Origin: Bacteroidales bacterium
Lineage (GTDB): Bacteria > Bacteroidota > Bacteroidia > Bacteroidales > JALTDM01
DNA length: 7,267 nt
Reading direction: 5' to 3'
NCBI GenBank assembly: GCA_027073875.1
Contig: JALTEO010000256.1
Span: forward strand, 1-7,267
Position numbers and translations under genes: made by a program. Of this stretch, positions 1 through 6,311 are shown piece after piece. Position 1 is the first letter of the stretch. Each line of letters starts with the position of its first letter. The notes under the pieces were generated by a model that was not told where the DNA came from, ran no database searches, and saw only the letters and a list, made by a program, of their open reading frames with translations.

Positions 1-1839
1 TTTTTGTGTTTTAACATTATTATCGTTAATAACTTTAACAATGTATGTTCCTGCAGCTAAATCGGCAGTATTCAGTGTATTGAATTTATTAGCATCTGTA
101 ACAGTCATTACGCTTTGTCCCATCAAATTGTAAACTGAAATAGTAGCACCTTCTGCGTTGTCAACATGGATTTCAGTATTGGCAGGGTTAGGATATACAG
201 ACACTTTATCATATTCAGAAGAAGGATTGTGAATTCCAACAGAATTACCATTAAAGTTCAATATAATATCAGGTACGGCAGCAGATGTATAATACCAAGC
301 ACCATCAACAGAAATAGCTGAAGAGACAGCATAATTATGTGGAAAAATATTATCACCATATACTCCAATAACCTGTGTCGAAGGATCTAAATATGATTCT
401 AAACCAGCCATGTAATATCCAGGTTGAATAATTTCTGAAAATCCATCAACTTTAAAAGGAATTGTTACCATATTTCCAACTGTATCATCTGCTGATAAGT
501 CATAAGGATCAGAAGAAATAATAGGATTCCATCCACCATTACCATCTGGTTCATATAAAGTTAAGATGACAGACTCACCATTACCAAAAGTAGTATTTGG
601 AGTAAAGAACATACTAGCTGATGAAACAGTATCAGTATTTTTTACATAAAACTCAGTTCCAATAACATCACCGGATTTGGTGCCATTAAAACGATAAGTT
701 CCGATATAGGTTGAATGTGCTGTAGCACGGCGAAGTGTAGAATCTGTAACTTTAAACTGATAAGGAGTATGTAATACATTTGAAGATGAATCTTGATCTG
801 CTTCATTCATACCAACACTCATATTTATAGTATAAGTAAGAGGAAATTGTGTTGAATCAGCTAAAAAAGCTACATCATCGTATAGTGTATCAACTGCACT
901 ACTGGCAATACTTGTATCACCTGAAGCTGTAGTAGTTGTATTTTGATTATATACATCACTAGTACCATTATTAATTGTTACCTGCATATTTAAGCCGGTA
1001 AGTTCATTAACGCCATTATTATATAGAGGTACTTGTAAAAGAGCTAAAGGAGATGTTTGATGTTTAGGCATTTCAGAAAACCAACCGGTAACATAATTAT
1101 CTCTGTCTTGAAAATTAGGAATCCAATTTGTAGCAACTAAGTCATAATCATAACCTTCGATAATAGCAATGTCATCAATACACCAATCATAATCCCAACC
1201 ACCATGATAGTGAAAGCGTATATGAACACTGCTTTTCCCAGCAGCATATGCAGAGATATTAATATTAATAGGATTATCATTTTTAACACTCTTAACCCAG
1301 TTTGTATTAATTTCAATGGAATCCCATGTTGTTCCATCAGTACTTATTTCTACATACATTTTAGTTGTGCTCCATTTTCTTCCATACTGAGCACCAAGTA
1401 CAGCAACATTAGTATAAGCTGAACAGTCAATGGTGTCGGTGTATTCAATATAAGCATCTTCGCCATGTGTATCATCGCCATACTTATCAGCATCATAAAT
1501 AGCAAAACCGTTTTCCCATGTGGAGTTAGTTATTGTACCTGTATTATATCCGGCACTTGAATTTTGGGTATCTTGAATTTCCCAGTCCCCCGGAGGATTT
1601 CCACTATCTGGTGATGAACCACCTGTATGATACATTGTCCATTTAGTTGTATCTGAGAAATCATCATACCAAATGGTATCACCTGCAGCTCTTTGGTAAG
1701 GTACCATAAGCGTATGGGCTTTCACTGCATATCTTTCTTTAACAGAAGGATTAATTAAGGATTTTTGGATTGTTCTTTGTGCAAAGCCGGAAATCCCAAA
1801 AACCAGCATTAGTGCAAGTAAAGTAAATTTTCTCATCAT
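1..1839 (-). CDS. Secreted multidomain protein with T9SS type A sorting domain (3' end cut by window)
   Basis: This frame is open for 613 codons from ATG at 1839 to the window edge. A second ATG follows at once (1836), so the start is ambiguous by one residue. Residues 1-20 form a signal peptide (basic MMRK, hydrophobic core, likely cleavage after GFA before Q21). Residues about 55-228 look like a MAM/jelly-roll beta-sandwich, ending in an aromatic and Asp-rich stretch (GGWDYDWCIDD, 213-223). Residues about 231-366 resemble a CARDB/Ig-like domain, and about 370-530 a second beta-sandwich. Residues about 541-613 are a T9SS type A sorting domain: VSVYPNPA, then ISVYNLMGQ, then LAAGTYIVKV. Such domains usually end a few residues after the TQK seen here, so little is missing. 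Known for the family: Sec export, then T9SS passage to the surface or medium with removal of the sorting domain. No catalytic motif was recognised, so adhesin, matrix protein or accessory-domain enzyme all remain possible. The only cysteines seen are C139 and C220. Confidence 0.9.
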   Translation of the reverse strand, partial: MMRKFTLLALMLVFGISGFAQRTIQKSLINPSVKERYAVKAHTLMVPYQRAAGDTIWYDDFSDTTKWTMYHTGGSSPDSGNPPGDWEIQDTQNSSAGYNTGTITNSTWENGFAIYDADKYGDDTHGEDAYIEYTDTIDCSAYTNVAVLGAQYGRKWSTTKMYVEISTDGTTWDSIEINTNWVKSVKNDNPININISAYAAGKSSVHIRFHYHGGWDYDWCIDDIAIIEGYDYDLVATNWIPNFQDRDNYVTGWFSEMPKHQTSPLALLQVPLYNNGVNELTGLNMQVTINNGTSDVYNQNTTTTASGDTSIASSAVDTLYDDVAFLADSTQFPLTYTINMSVGMNEADQDSSSNVLHTPYQFKVTDSTLRRATAHSTYIGTYRFNGTKSGDVIGTEFYVKNTDTVSSASMFFTPNTTFGNGESVILTLYEPDGNGGWNPIISSDPYDLSADDTVGNMVTIPFKVDGFSEIIQPGYYMAGLESYLDPSTQVIGVYGDNIFPHNYAVSSAISVDGAWYYTSAAVPDIILNFNGNSVGIHNPSSEYDKVSVYPNPANTEIHVDNAEGATISVYNLMGQSVMTVTDANKFNTLNTADLAAGTYIVKVINDNNVKTQK

Positions 1840-1864
1840 CAATTAAATTTTAGTTAAACATTGG

Positions 1865-1895
1865 CAAAAATAATATTATTTTTTAAAAACACCAA
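1865..1895 (-). promoter_or_regulatory. Putative Bacteroidota-type promoter of the T9SS cargo gene
   Basis: Read on the minus strand, TATTTTTG (1872-1865) fits the -7 consensus TAnnTTTG. A TTG at 1895-1893 lies 20 bp upstream, in the -33 position. Transcription would begin near 1858 and leave a leader of about 20 nt before the ATG at 1839, with no Shine-Dalgarno, which is normal in this phylum. The region is very AT-rich, so chance matches are possible. Confidence 0.5.
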
Positions 1896-1962
1896 TTTTT
1901 TTTAATTAGTCACTGAAAAACATAAAAAGATTGCATTTGGAATTAAAAAAAATCAAATATCG

Positions 1963-1993
1963 TTTGTTTATCTAAATGTTAATAGTAATTTTG
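1963..1993 (+). promoter_or_regulatory. Putative Bacteroidota-type promoter of the Crp/Fnr gene
   Basis: TTTG at 1963-1966 and TAATTTTG at 1986-1993 match the -33 and -7 elements exactly, with 19 bp between them. The predicted transcription start is near 2000, giving a leader of about 25 nt before the ATG at 2025. It faces away from the T9SS gene promoter, and about 65 bp separate the two -33 elements. No clean FNR or Crp palindrome was found in between. Confidence 0.6.
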
Positions 1994-2024
1994 TGTTTTA
2001 AAACATAACTAACATTAGTTTGAA

Positions 2025-2726
2025 ATGAAGAGTTCACAATCATCTAACTGTGCACAATGTATTAATAATGTAAATACAATATTTTCGTGCCTTACTTTAG
2101 AAGAAAAAGAAATACTAAAAAACCATAGCTCTTGTTTTTCTTTAAAGAAAGGTGAAATAATATATAAAGAAGGAGAAAAACCCAATGGTTTAATTTGTTT
2201 GGTAGCAGGCAAAGTTAAGATATTCAAAGAGGGTATTGGAGGCAGAGAACAAATAGTACGAATGACTCGTCTTGGTGGTTTTATCGGTTATCGTGCATTA
2301 TTTGCCGAAGAGAACTATAATTCTTCGTCCCAAACTATAGAAGATTCCGAGATTTGTGTTATCGAGAAAGAACCACTTTATGAAGTATTAAAGGGAAATT
2401 CATTATTTGCACTTCAACTTATTAAGTTAATGGCTGCTGAATTGGGAAATGCTAATACACGAACAGTTACTCTGACACAAAAACATATTCGAGGTCGGTT
2501 AGCAGAATCACTTTTATTTTTGAAAGACACTTATGGATTAGATAAGGATTCCAATATTAATGTGTTATTATCTCGTGAAGATATTGCCAATTTATCAAAT
2601 ATGACTACTTCTAATGCTATTCGTACTCTTTCAAGTTTTTCGGCTGAGCAGGTTATTGCTATTGATGGTCGAAAGATAAAAATTCTTGATATGGCTAAAT
2701 TAGAAAGAACAAGCAGACTGGGATAA
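2025..2726 (+). CDS. Crp/Fnr-family transcriptional regulator, FNR-like cysteine pattern
   Basis: This 233-residue protein has the usual family length and layout. An N-terminal cysteine cluster comes first (C9-A-Q-C12, C22). A cyclic-nucleotide-binding-type beta barrel follows (about 36-115, with KKGEIIYKEGE at 41-51), then a dimerisation helix (about 125-150) and a winged helix-turn-helix (about 152-222). The HTH begins SREDIANLSN (183-192) and its recognition helix ends at about F205. The cAMP-contact motif of Crp (GE followed by R-[ST]) is absent; the equivalent stretch is GGFIGYRALFAEE. C111 in EICVIEKEPLY lines up by eye with FNR Cys122 (VCEIPFETL), which suggests an Fe-S or redox sensor rather than a cAMP receptor. 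The usual recognition-helix glutamate appears to be serine (S196), while R200 is kept. It has its own promoter and diverges from the T9SS cargo gene, a possible but unproven target. The family call is secure; the signal sensed is inference. Confidence 0.93.
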   Translation: MKSSQSSNCAQCINNVNTIFSCLTLEEKEILKNHSSCFSLKKGEIIYKEGEKPNGLICLVAGKVKIFKEGIGGREQIVRMTRLGGFIGYRALFAEENYNSSSQTIEDSEICVIEKEPLYEVLKGNSLFALQLIKLMAAELGNANTRTVTLTQKHIRGRLAESLLFLKDTYGLDKDSNINVLLSREDIANLSNMTTSNAIRTLSSFSAEQVIAIDGRKIKILDMAKLERTSRLG

Positions 2727-2734
2727 TCTTTTTG

Positions 2735-3823
2735 TTACAAAAATTCTTCTTTCCCTTTTAACTTCAAATCGTTTACAATTTGTTTGATAGCTTGTTCATT
2801 TTCTTTGGGAATAAGTAAGAAAACATCATCAGTATCAACTAAAATAAAATTTTCTAAATCTTTCAAGACAAATAACTTTCTTGGATCTTTTGAGAAAACA
2901 ATATTATTTTTTGCATTATAAAGTGAGGTTTGTGCAACCCGTAAGCTATTTCCATCGGAATCTTTTTTGTCAATTTCGTAAAGAGAAAACCATGTACCTA
3001 AGTCAGACCAGCCAAAATCGGCACATAAAACATGGGCACATTTGGTTTTTTCCATAACACCATAATCAATAGAAATACTTTTTACCGTTTCGTAAATTTT
3101 ATATATTGTTTTTTCTGAATCCAAATCTTCTCGATGGTCATTAAAAAGCTGAAAAGTTTCCGGCAGATATTTTTTAAATTCCTTTTCTATGGTCTTCAAG
3201 TTCCAAATAAACATACCGGAATTCCAGTAAAATTCTCCACTATCGACAAATTGCTTAGCTAACTCTAAGGTAGGTTTTTCCATAAAGGTTTTTACCTTAA
3301 GAACATTTTCAAACCTACTATTATTATGTTTCTTTGTGTCAATCTGAATATATCCGTAACCGGTATTTGGTCGATGCGGCTTAATTCCCATTGTCAACAA
3401 GGTATCATTGTCACTAGCAAACGAAAGTCCCTTCTCTACTTCTTTCAAGAAATTATCCTCTTGTAAAATTAAATGATCGGATGGTGATACAATGATTGTG
3501 GCATTCGGATTAATATTTTTGATACAAGTATTAGCAAAAGCAATACAAGGAGCCGTATTTCTTCCAAAAGGTTCTAAAAGCACTTGATTTTCTTTAATAT
3601 CCGGTATCTGTTGTAAGGTCAAATCCTTATATTTTCTACCGGTTACAATAAAAATGTTCTCAACAGGAATTATCTTGCGAAACCGTTCAACAGTCATTTG
3701 CAAAAAAGTTTTCCCGGTACCGAGAATATCAATAAATTGTTTGGGTTTGTCTGCTCTACTGGCAGGCCAAAAGCGAGTTCCCATTCCACCTGCCATAATT
3801 ACGCAGAAGTAGTTTTTATTCAT
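2735..3823 (-). CDS. manC: Mannose-1-phosphate guanylyltransferase (GDP-mannose pyrophosphorylase)
   Basis: This 362-residue enzyme makes GDP-mannose from mannose-1-phosphate and GTP in the cytoplasm, feeding mannose and fucose into polysaccharides, LPS and glycoproteins. The nucleotidyltransferase signature AGGMGTRFWP (11-20) is followed by KPKQF (26-30). Further family motifs are EPFGRNTAP (84-92), SPSDHL (113-118, likely metal or nucleotide contacts), NTGYGYI (153-159), FMEKP (180-184), WNSGMF (200-205), SIDYGVMEK (251-259) and GWSDLGTW (271-278). A short C-terminal region (about 290-355) matches the beta-helix tail of the monofunctional form. The C-terminal phosphomannose isomerase domain of long proteobacterial ManC/AlgA proteins is absent. 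Its start overlaps the end of the SprT-like gene by 8 bp, so the two are probably co-transcribed and translationally coupled. Its stop lies 8 bp from that of the convergent Crp/Fnr gene, with no terminator hairpin visible between them. Confidence 0.96.
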   Translation of the reverse strand: MNKNYFCVIMAGGMGTRFWPASRADKPKQFIDILGTGKTFLQMTVERFRKIIPVENIFIVTGRKYKDLTLQQIPDIKENQVLLEPFGRNTAPCIAFANTCIKNINPNATIIVSPSDHLILQEDNFLKEVEKGLSFASDNDTLLTMGIKPHRPNTGYGYIQIDTKKHNNSRFENVLKVKTFMEKPTLELAKQFVDSGEFYWNSGMFIWNLKTIEKEFKKYLPETFQLFNDHREDLDSEKTIYKIYETVKSISIDYGVMEKTKCAHVLCADFGWSDLGTWFSLYEIDKKDSDGNSLRVAQTSLYNAKNNIVFSKDPRKLFVLKDLENFILVDTDDVFLLIPKENEQAIKQIVNDLKLKGKEEFL

Positions 3824-4433
3824 AGAGTTTTTTTATTTCAACAAAATAATGAACGAGATATAATTTATCATTAACCAAATTCCTGCAAAGATATTGTGTT
3901 CTTCTCTTTTTTAGCAAAATAAATTGTTTGTTTGGATTATTAGCGATAACAAACTCGTCATTCTCAGACAATTGATACAAATAACTTTTACCTTCATCTT
4001 CCGGATAAAAATAATTTCTTATGTGACGACAATTAGGACGATAATGATGACCCTGTGTAAAATAACAAGCCGTTAATGCCTCTGTTGCTTGTTTAGAAAA
4101 TCCGCCATTGTGAATAAATTGTTCGATCAGCGAAAGAAAATTAGTTTGCCATTCAATACCGTGTGGTTTGGTACGCCTTCCATATTGCTTAAATGTGAAA
4201 TAATGAGCCATTTCGTGAAGAAATACCAGTAGCATTTCTTCGGGGTCCATATCTCTATTTAATGTGATTTTTAACGCTTTGCCGGGGGTAAAAACGAAAG
4301 TTCCCTTTTTTGTTTTTCGTGGAAATGTTAAAAATAGCTTAACAGGGTTTTTCTCTAACAACTCATAAACAGGAAGAATTGCATTTTTAGGGAAATATTT
4401 ATTCAGGATATCTATGTATTCATTTTTTAACAT
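3816..4433 (-). CDS. SprT-like zinc metalloprotein
   Basis: From ATG at 4433 the protein has 205 residues. It is a SprT-like putative zinc metallopeptidase. HEMAH (73-77) is the HExxH motif, and H91 in KPHGIEW is the likely third zinc ligand, matching the HG-x-x-[WF] pattern of the family. The C-terminal part carries KKRRTQYLC (175-183) and a YLV element, as in other Bacteroidota SprT-like proteins as I recall them. Eukaryotic SPRTN relatives cleave DNA-protein crosslinks; the role of bacterial members is poorly known, so the substrate is left open. The frame can be extended to ATG at 4490, but those 19 residues are basic, not family-like, and overlap mlaE by 21 bp. The homologous start MLKNEY at 4433 is therefore preferred. 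No strong promoter was found; CATATTTG (minus, 4472-4465) is a one-mismatch -7 candidate. The gene precedes manC, overlapping it by 8 bp. Confidence 0.88.
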   Translation of the reverse strand: MLKNEYIDILNKYFPKNAILPVYELLEKNPVKLFLTFPRKTKKGTFVFTPGKALKITLNRDMDPEEMLLVFLHEMAHYFTFKQYGRRTKPHGIEWQTNFLSLIEQFIHNGGFSKQATEALTACYFTQGHHYRPNCRHIRNYFYPEDEGKSYLYQLSENDEFVIANNPNKQFILLKKRRTQYLCRNLVNDKLYLVHYFVEIKKLYE

Positions 4434-4441
4434 TAACTTTG
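4413..4441 (+). promoter_or_regulatory. Putative promoter of mlaE-mlaF
   Basis: TAACTTTG at 4434-4441 fits the -7 consensus TAnnTTTG. A weak -33 candidate, TATG at 4413-4416, lies 17 bp upstream. The predicted start near 4448 gives a leader of about 20 nt before the ATG at 4470. The -7 box directly abuts the preferred start codon of the divergent SprT-like gene (4433), so transcription of the two units may interfere. Confidence 0.45.
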
Positions 4442-4469
4442 TGGTTGAATTTTTGAATTTTTTGCAAAT

Positions 4470-5213
4470 ATGTTTAAATTTTTCTCTCAACTGGGATCAT
4501 ATATTTTATTTTTGAAAAAAGTATTTGCAAAACCCGAAAAATCACGCATTTACTTCCGTCAACTTTTTTTAGAGATGGAAAAACTCGGATTAGGTTCTTT
4601 GGGAATCGTTATCATTATTTCTATATTTATGGGAGCTGTTATTACATTACAGACTGCCTATAATTTAGAAAACCCGTTAATTCCCACTTATTTAGTTGGC
4701 TTAACAACGCGTGATTCTATGTTGCTTGAATTTTCCTCCACTATGGTTTGCCTGATACTTGCCGGGAAAGTCGGTTCTAATGTAGCTTCGGAAATAGGAA
4801 CTATGCGGGTAACTGAACAGATAGATGCACTGGAAATTATGGGCATTAATTCTGCCAGCTATTTAGTATTGCCCAAAATTATTGCTATGATGATTTTTAT
4901 TCCTTTTTTGGTAATTATTAGTATGTTCTTCGGTATCTTGGGAGGTTATTTAGCAGGAGTAGGATTTCATGCCATTGCTCCGGCAGATTACTTATATGGT
5001 ATTCACTACTTTTTTGTTCCTTTTTATGTTACCTACTCGTTAGCAAAATCTGTTGTTTTTGCCTTCTTAATTGTTTCTGTATCATCCTATTATGGCTATT
5101 TTACCGAAGGTGGTGCTTTAGAAGTAGGTCGTTCAAGTACTAAAGCAGTGGTTTATTCCAGCATCTTAATCCTGACTTTCAACCTTATACTAACGCAATT
5201 GATGTTGACATGA
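4470..5213 (+). CDS. mlaE: MlaE-family ABC transporter permease (MCE lipid transport)
   Basis: This 247-residue inner-membrane permease belongs to the MlaE/YrbE family, of usual length. The N-terminus (1-40) carries an amphipathic basic segment. Membrane segments follow at about 43-62, 86-103, 133-163 (long, possibly re-entrant or two short passes), 188-207 and 224-245. The family hallmark is plain: LAGKVGSNVASEIGTMRV (97-114) followed by EQIDALEIMGI (116-126) and LPKIIAMM (134-141). In the family, the permease dimer pairs with MlaF ATPases and an MCE-domain protein to move phospholipids between the inner and outer membranes, helping to keep the outer membrane asymmetric. The direction and exact lipid cannot be told here. 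The last codons overlap mlaF by 4 bp (ATGA), showing translational coupling. The start at 4470 places it about 20 nt after the predicted transcription start. Confidence 0.95.
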   Translation: MFKFFSQLGSYILFLKKVFAKPEKSRIYFRQLFLEMEKLGLGSLGIVIIISIFMGAVITLQTAYNLENPLIPTYLVGLTTRDSMLLEFSSTMVCLILAGKVGSNVASEIGTMRVTEQIDALEIMGINSASYLVLPKIIAMMIFIPFLVIISMFFGILGGYLAGVGFHAIAPADYLYGIHYFFVPFYVTYSLAKSVVFAFLIVSVSSYYGYFTEGGALEVGRSSTKAVVYSSILILTFNLILTQLMLT

Positions 5214-5959
5214 TTGAAGTAATTAACATCAACAAATCCTTTGATGGGAAACCGGTCTTAAAAGATATTTCCGTTTCGTTTGAAAAAGGGAAAACAAATT
5301 TAATCATTGGACAGAGTGGATCGGGAAAAACAGTGCTTCTAAAATCTATCATAGGGCTTTTTGAGCCCGATTCGGGTGAAATACTTTTTGATGCGAGAAG
5401 CTTTACCAAGATGAATCAAAAACAACGGAAAGCCATTCGCAAAGAAATAGGAATGGTTTTTCAGGGCGGTGCTTTATTTGATTCTGCCACTATTTTAGAA
5501 AATGTGATGTTCCCGTTAGAGATGTTTACCGATTGGGATCACAAGAAAAAAAGAGAACGGGTAGAGTTTTGCCTGAATCGTGTAAACTTAGAAAATGTTG
5601 ACAATCTTTATCCTTCCGAAATTAGTGGTGGCATGCAAAAACGCGTAGCTATTGCCCGTGCTATTGCCTTAAATCCACAATATTTGTTTTGCGATGAACC
5701 TAACTCCGGATTAGATCCGAAAACTGCAAAAGTTATTGACGAATTGATTCAGGATATTACCTACGAATTTAATATTACCACCATCATAAATACACATGAT
5801 TTGAATTCTATGGTAGAAATTGGTGACCATATCATATTTATTTACGAAGGCGAGAAAAAATGGGAAGGTAACAAAACAAACTTCTTAAATTCCGGTTGTC
5901 CCGAATTGGATAATTTTGTTTTTTCATCAAGTATCTTAAAAAATATAAAAAGGAGTTAA
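5210..5959 (+). CDS. mlaF: MlaF-family ABC transporter ATP-binding protein
   Basis: This 249-residue ATPase is the partner of the MlaE permease encoded just upstream, with an ATGA overlap. All ABC motifs are intact: Walker A GQSGSGKT (34-41), Q-loop FQGGALF (84-90, Q85), signature SGGMQKR (139-145), Walker B YLFCDE (158-163, D162 and E163), D-loop SGLDP (166-170) and H-loop H196 in NTHD. PNSGLDP following the Walker B glutamate is typical of this subfamily. It should act on the cytoplasmic face of the inner membrane, powering MCE-dependent lipid transport. No mlaD/MCE gene follows. The next 352 bp are non-coding and the next gene (gldB) runs the other way, so the binding protein must be encoded elsewhere if the complex is complete. 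The predicted frame ends in a basic tail (KNIKRS). Confidence 0.95.
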   Translation: MIEVININKSFDGKPVLKDISVSFEKGKTNLIIGQSGSGKTVLLKSIIGLFEPDSGEILFDARSFTKMNQKQRKAIRKEIGMVFQGGALFDSATILENVMFPLEMFTDWDHKKKRERVEFCLNRVNLENVDNLYPSEISGGMQKRVAIARAIALNPQYLFCDEPNSGLDPKTAKVIDELIQDITYEFNITTIINTHDLNSMVEIGDHIIFIYEGEKKWEGNKTNFLNSGCPELDNFVFSSSILKNIKRS

Positions 5960-5990
5960 GGTTATTGCTTAGCAAACATAAGTGGTAATT

Positions 5991-6080
5991 CTTTGCGTAG
6001 CTTAGTGGTTCTTGGTGTTCTTTGTGATACTTTATTCTATTTCACAAAGTTGCTCAAAGTTTTCACAAAGACACACAAAG
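5991..6080. repeat. Palindromic array of eight CTTTGTG-like heptamers, about 10-bp spacing
   Basis: The left arm has CTTTGCG (5991), CTTAGTG (6001), CTTGGTG (6011) and CTTTGTG (6020). The right arm has the reverse complements CACAAAG (6043), CTCAAAG (6053), CACAAAG (6064) and CACAAAG (6074). Start-to-start spacing is 10, 10 and 9 bp on the left and 10, 11 and 10 bp on the right. A 16-bp AT-rich spacer (6027-6042) separates the arms. The whole is a large imperfect inverted repeat that could fold as an RNA hairpin or a cruciform. From memory, similar CTTTGTG-rich repeats occur between genes in many bacteria, including Bacteroidota; their function is not known to me. Confidence 0.75.
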
Positions 6081-6108
6081 TTGGAGCTTTGCAAAACTTC
6101 TGATTTTC

Positions 6109-6220
6109 TCATCCTGAACTCGTTTCTCCCAAGGAGTCTCCCAAAGGGATTCCTTCGGACAGGATCTAACAGATTCCGAACTCCCGAAAACATTTCGAGG
6201 ACAGGCAAGTTCGGAATGAC
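6109..6220. repeat. REP/MITE-like intergenic element with nested mini-hairpins
   Basis: The ends are imperfect inverted repeats: CTCATCCTGAACTCG (6108-6122) against the reverse complement of 6206-6220, matching at 11 of 15 positions. Inside, ATCCTG (6111-6116) pairs with CAGGAT (6160-6165), and ATTCCGAACT (6173-6182) pairs perfectly with AGTTCGGAAT (6208-6217). Four mini-hairpins with 3-nt loops sit within: CTCC/GGAG (6126-6136), TCCC/GGGA (6139-6149), TCC/GGA (6151-6159) and CGAAA/TTTCG (6185-6197). The base composition is more GC-rich than the surroundings. From memory, short CTGAACT/CCGAACT palindromes of this style are dispersed repeats in Bacteroidota genomes. Copy number in this genome is unknown from one window. 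Confidence 0.65.
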
Positions 6221-6311
6221 AGTTTCTTTTTGATTTTGCAAACATAGAATGACGGCTTTTTCTGAGTTTGGCAAAGGTCTTGATGATATTTTATTGCTGA
6301 GAAGTAACTAA

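Larger units (their letters stand above)
5960..6311. other. Non-coding gap between convergent mlaF and gldB, repeat-filled
   Basis: These 352 bp lie between two converging genes, so no promoter is expected. They contain the heptamer palindrome (5991-6080) and the hairpin-rich element (6109-6220) listed separately. The remaining 91 bp (6221-6311) hold a second GAATGAC (6247-6253), matching the right end of the element (6214-6220), and otherwise nothing recognisable. Short open frames on both strands here have no family resemblance and follow the repeats, so they are not called as genes. No classic GC-rich stem with a T-run terminator was found; the palindrome could serve as a bidirectional terminator. 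Confidence 0.75.

Noticed and set aside
1137..1422. Open frames of about 70 codons inside the T9SS cargo gene
   Set aside because: They are out of frame with a 613-codon gene whose signal peptide, domains and sorting signal are all recognisable.
1936..1957. Possible FNR/Crp-type operator (TTTGG ... ATCAAA)
   Set aside because: The half-sites are not symmetric and lie in a poly-A stretch; the match is no better than expected in such AT-rich DNA.
2015..2227. Minus-strand open frame covering the start of the Crp/Fnr gene
   Set aside because: It lies opposite a clear family protein and has no homology-like content of its own.
5185..5409. Minus-strand open frame across the mlaE-mlaF junction
   Set aside because: It is antisense to conserved coding sequence, including Walker A, and is a shadow frame.
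5991..6080. CRISPR-like short repeat array
   Set aside because: Units are 7 bp with 2-4 bp linkers and reverse orientation in the middle; there are no spacers and no cas genes.
6012..6274. Short overlapping open frames on both strands (about 60-80 codons) in the mlaF-gldB gap
   Set aside because: They follow the repeat sequence, overlap each other in different frames, lack family resemblance and have no promoter. Such frames arise readily from dispersed repeats.
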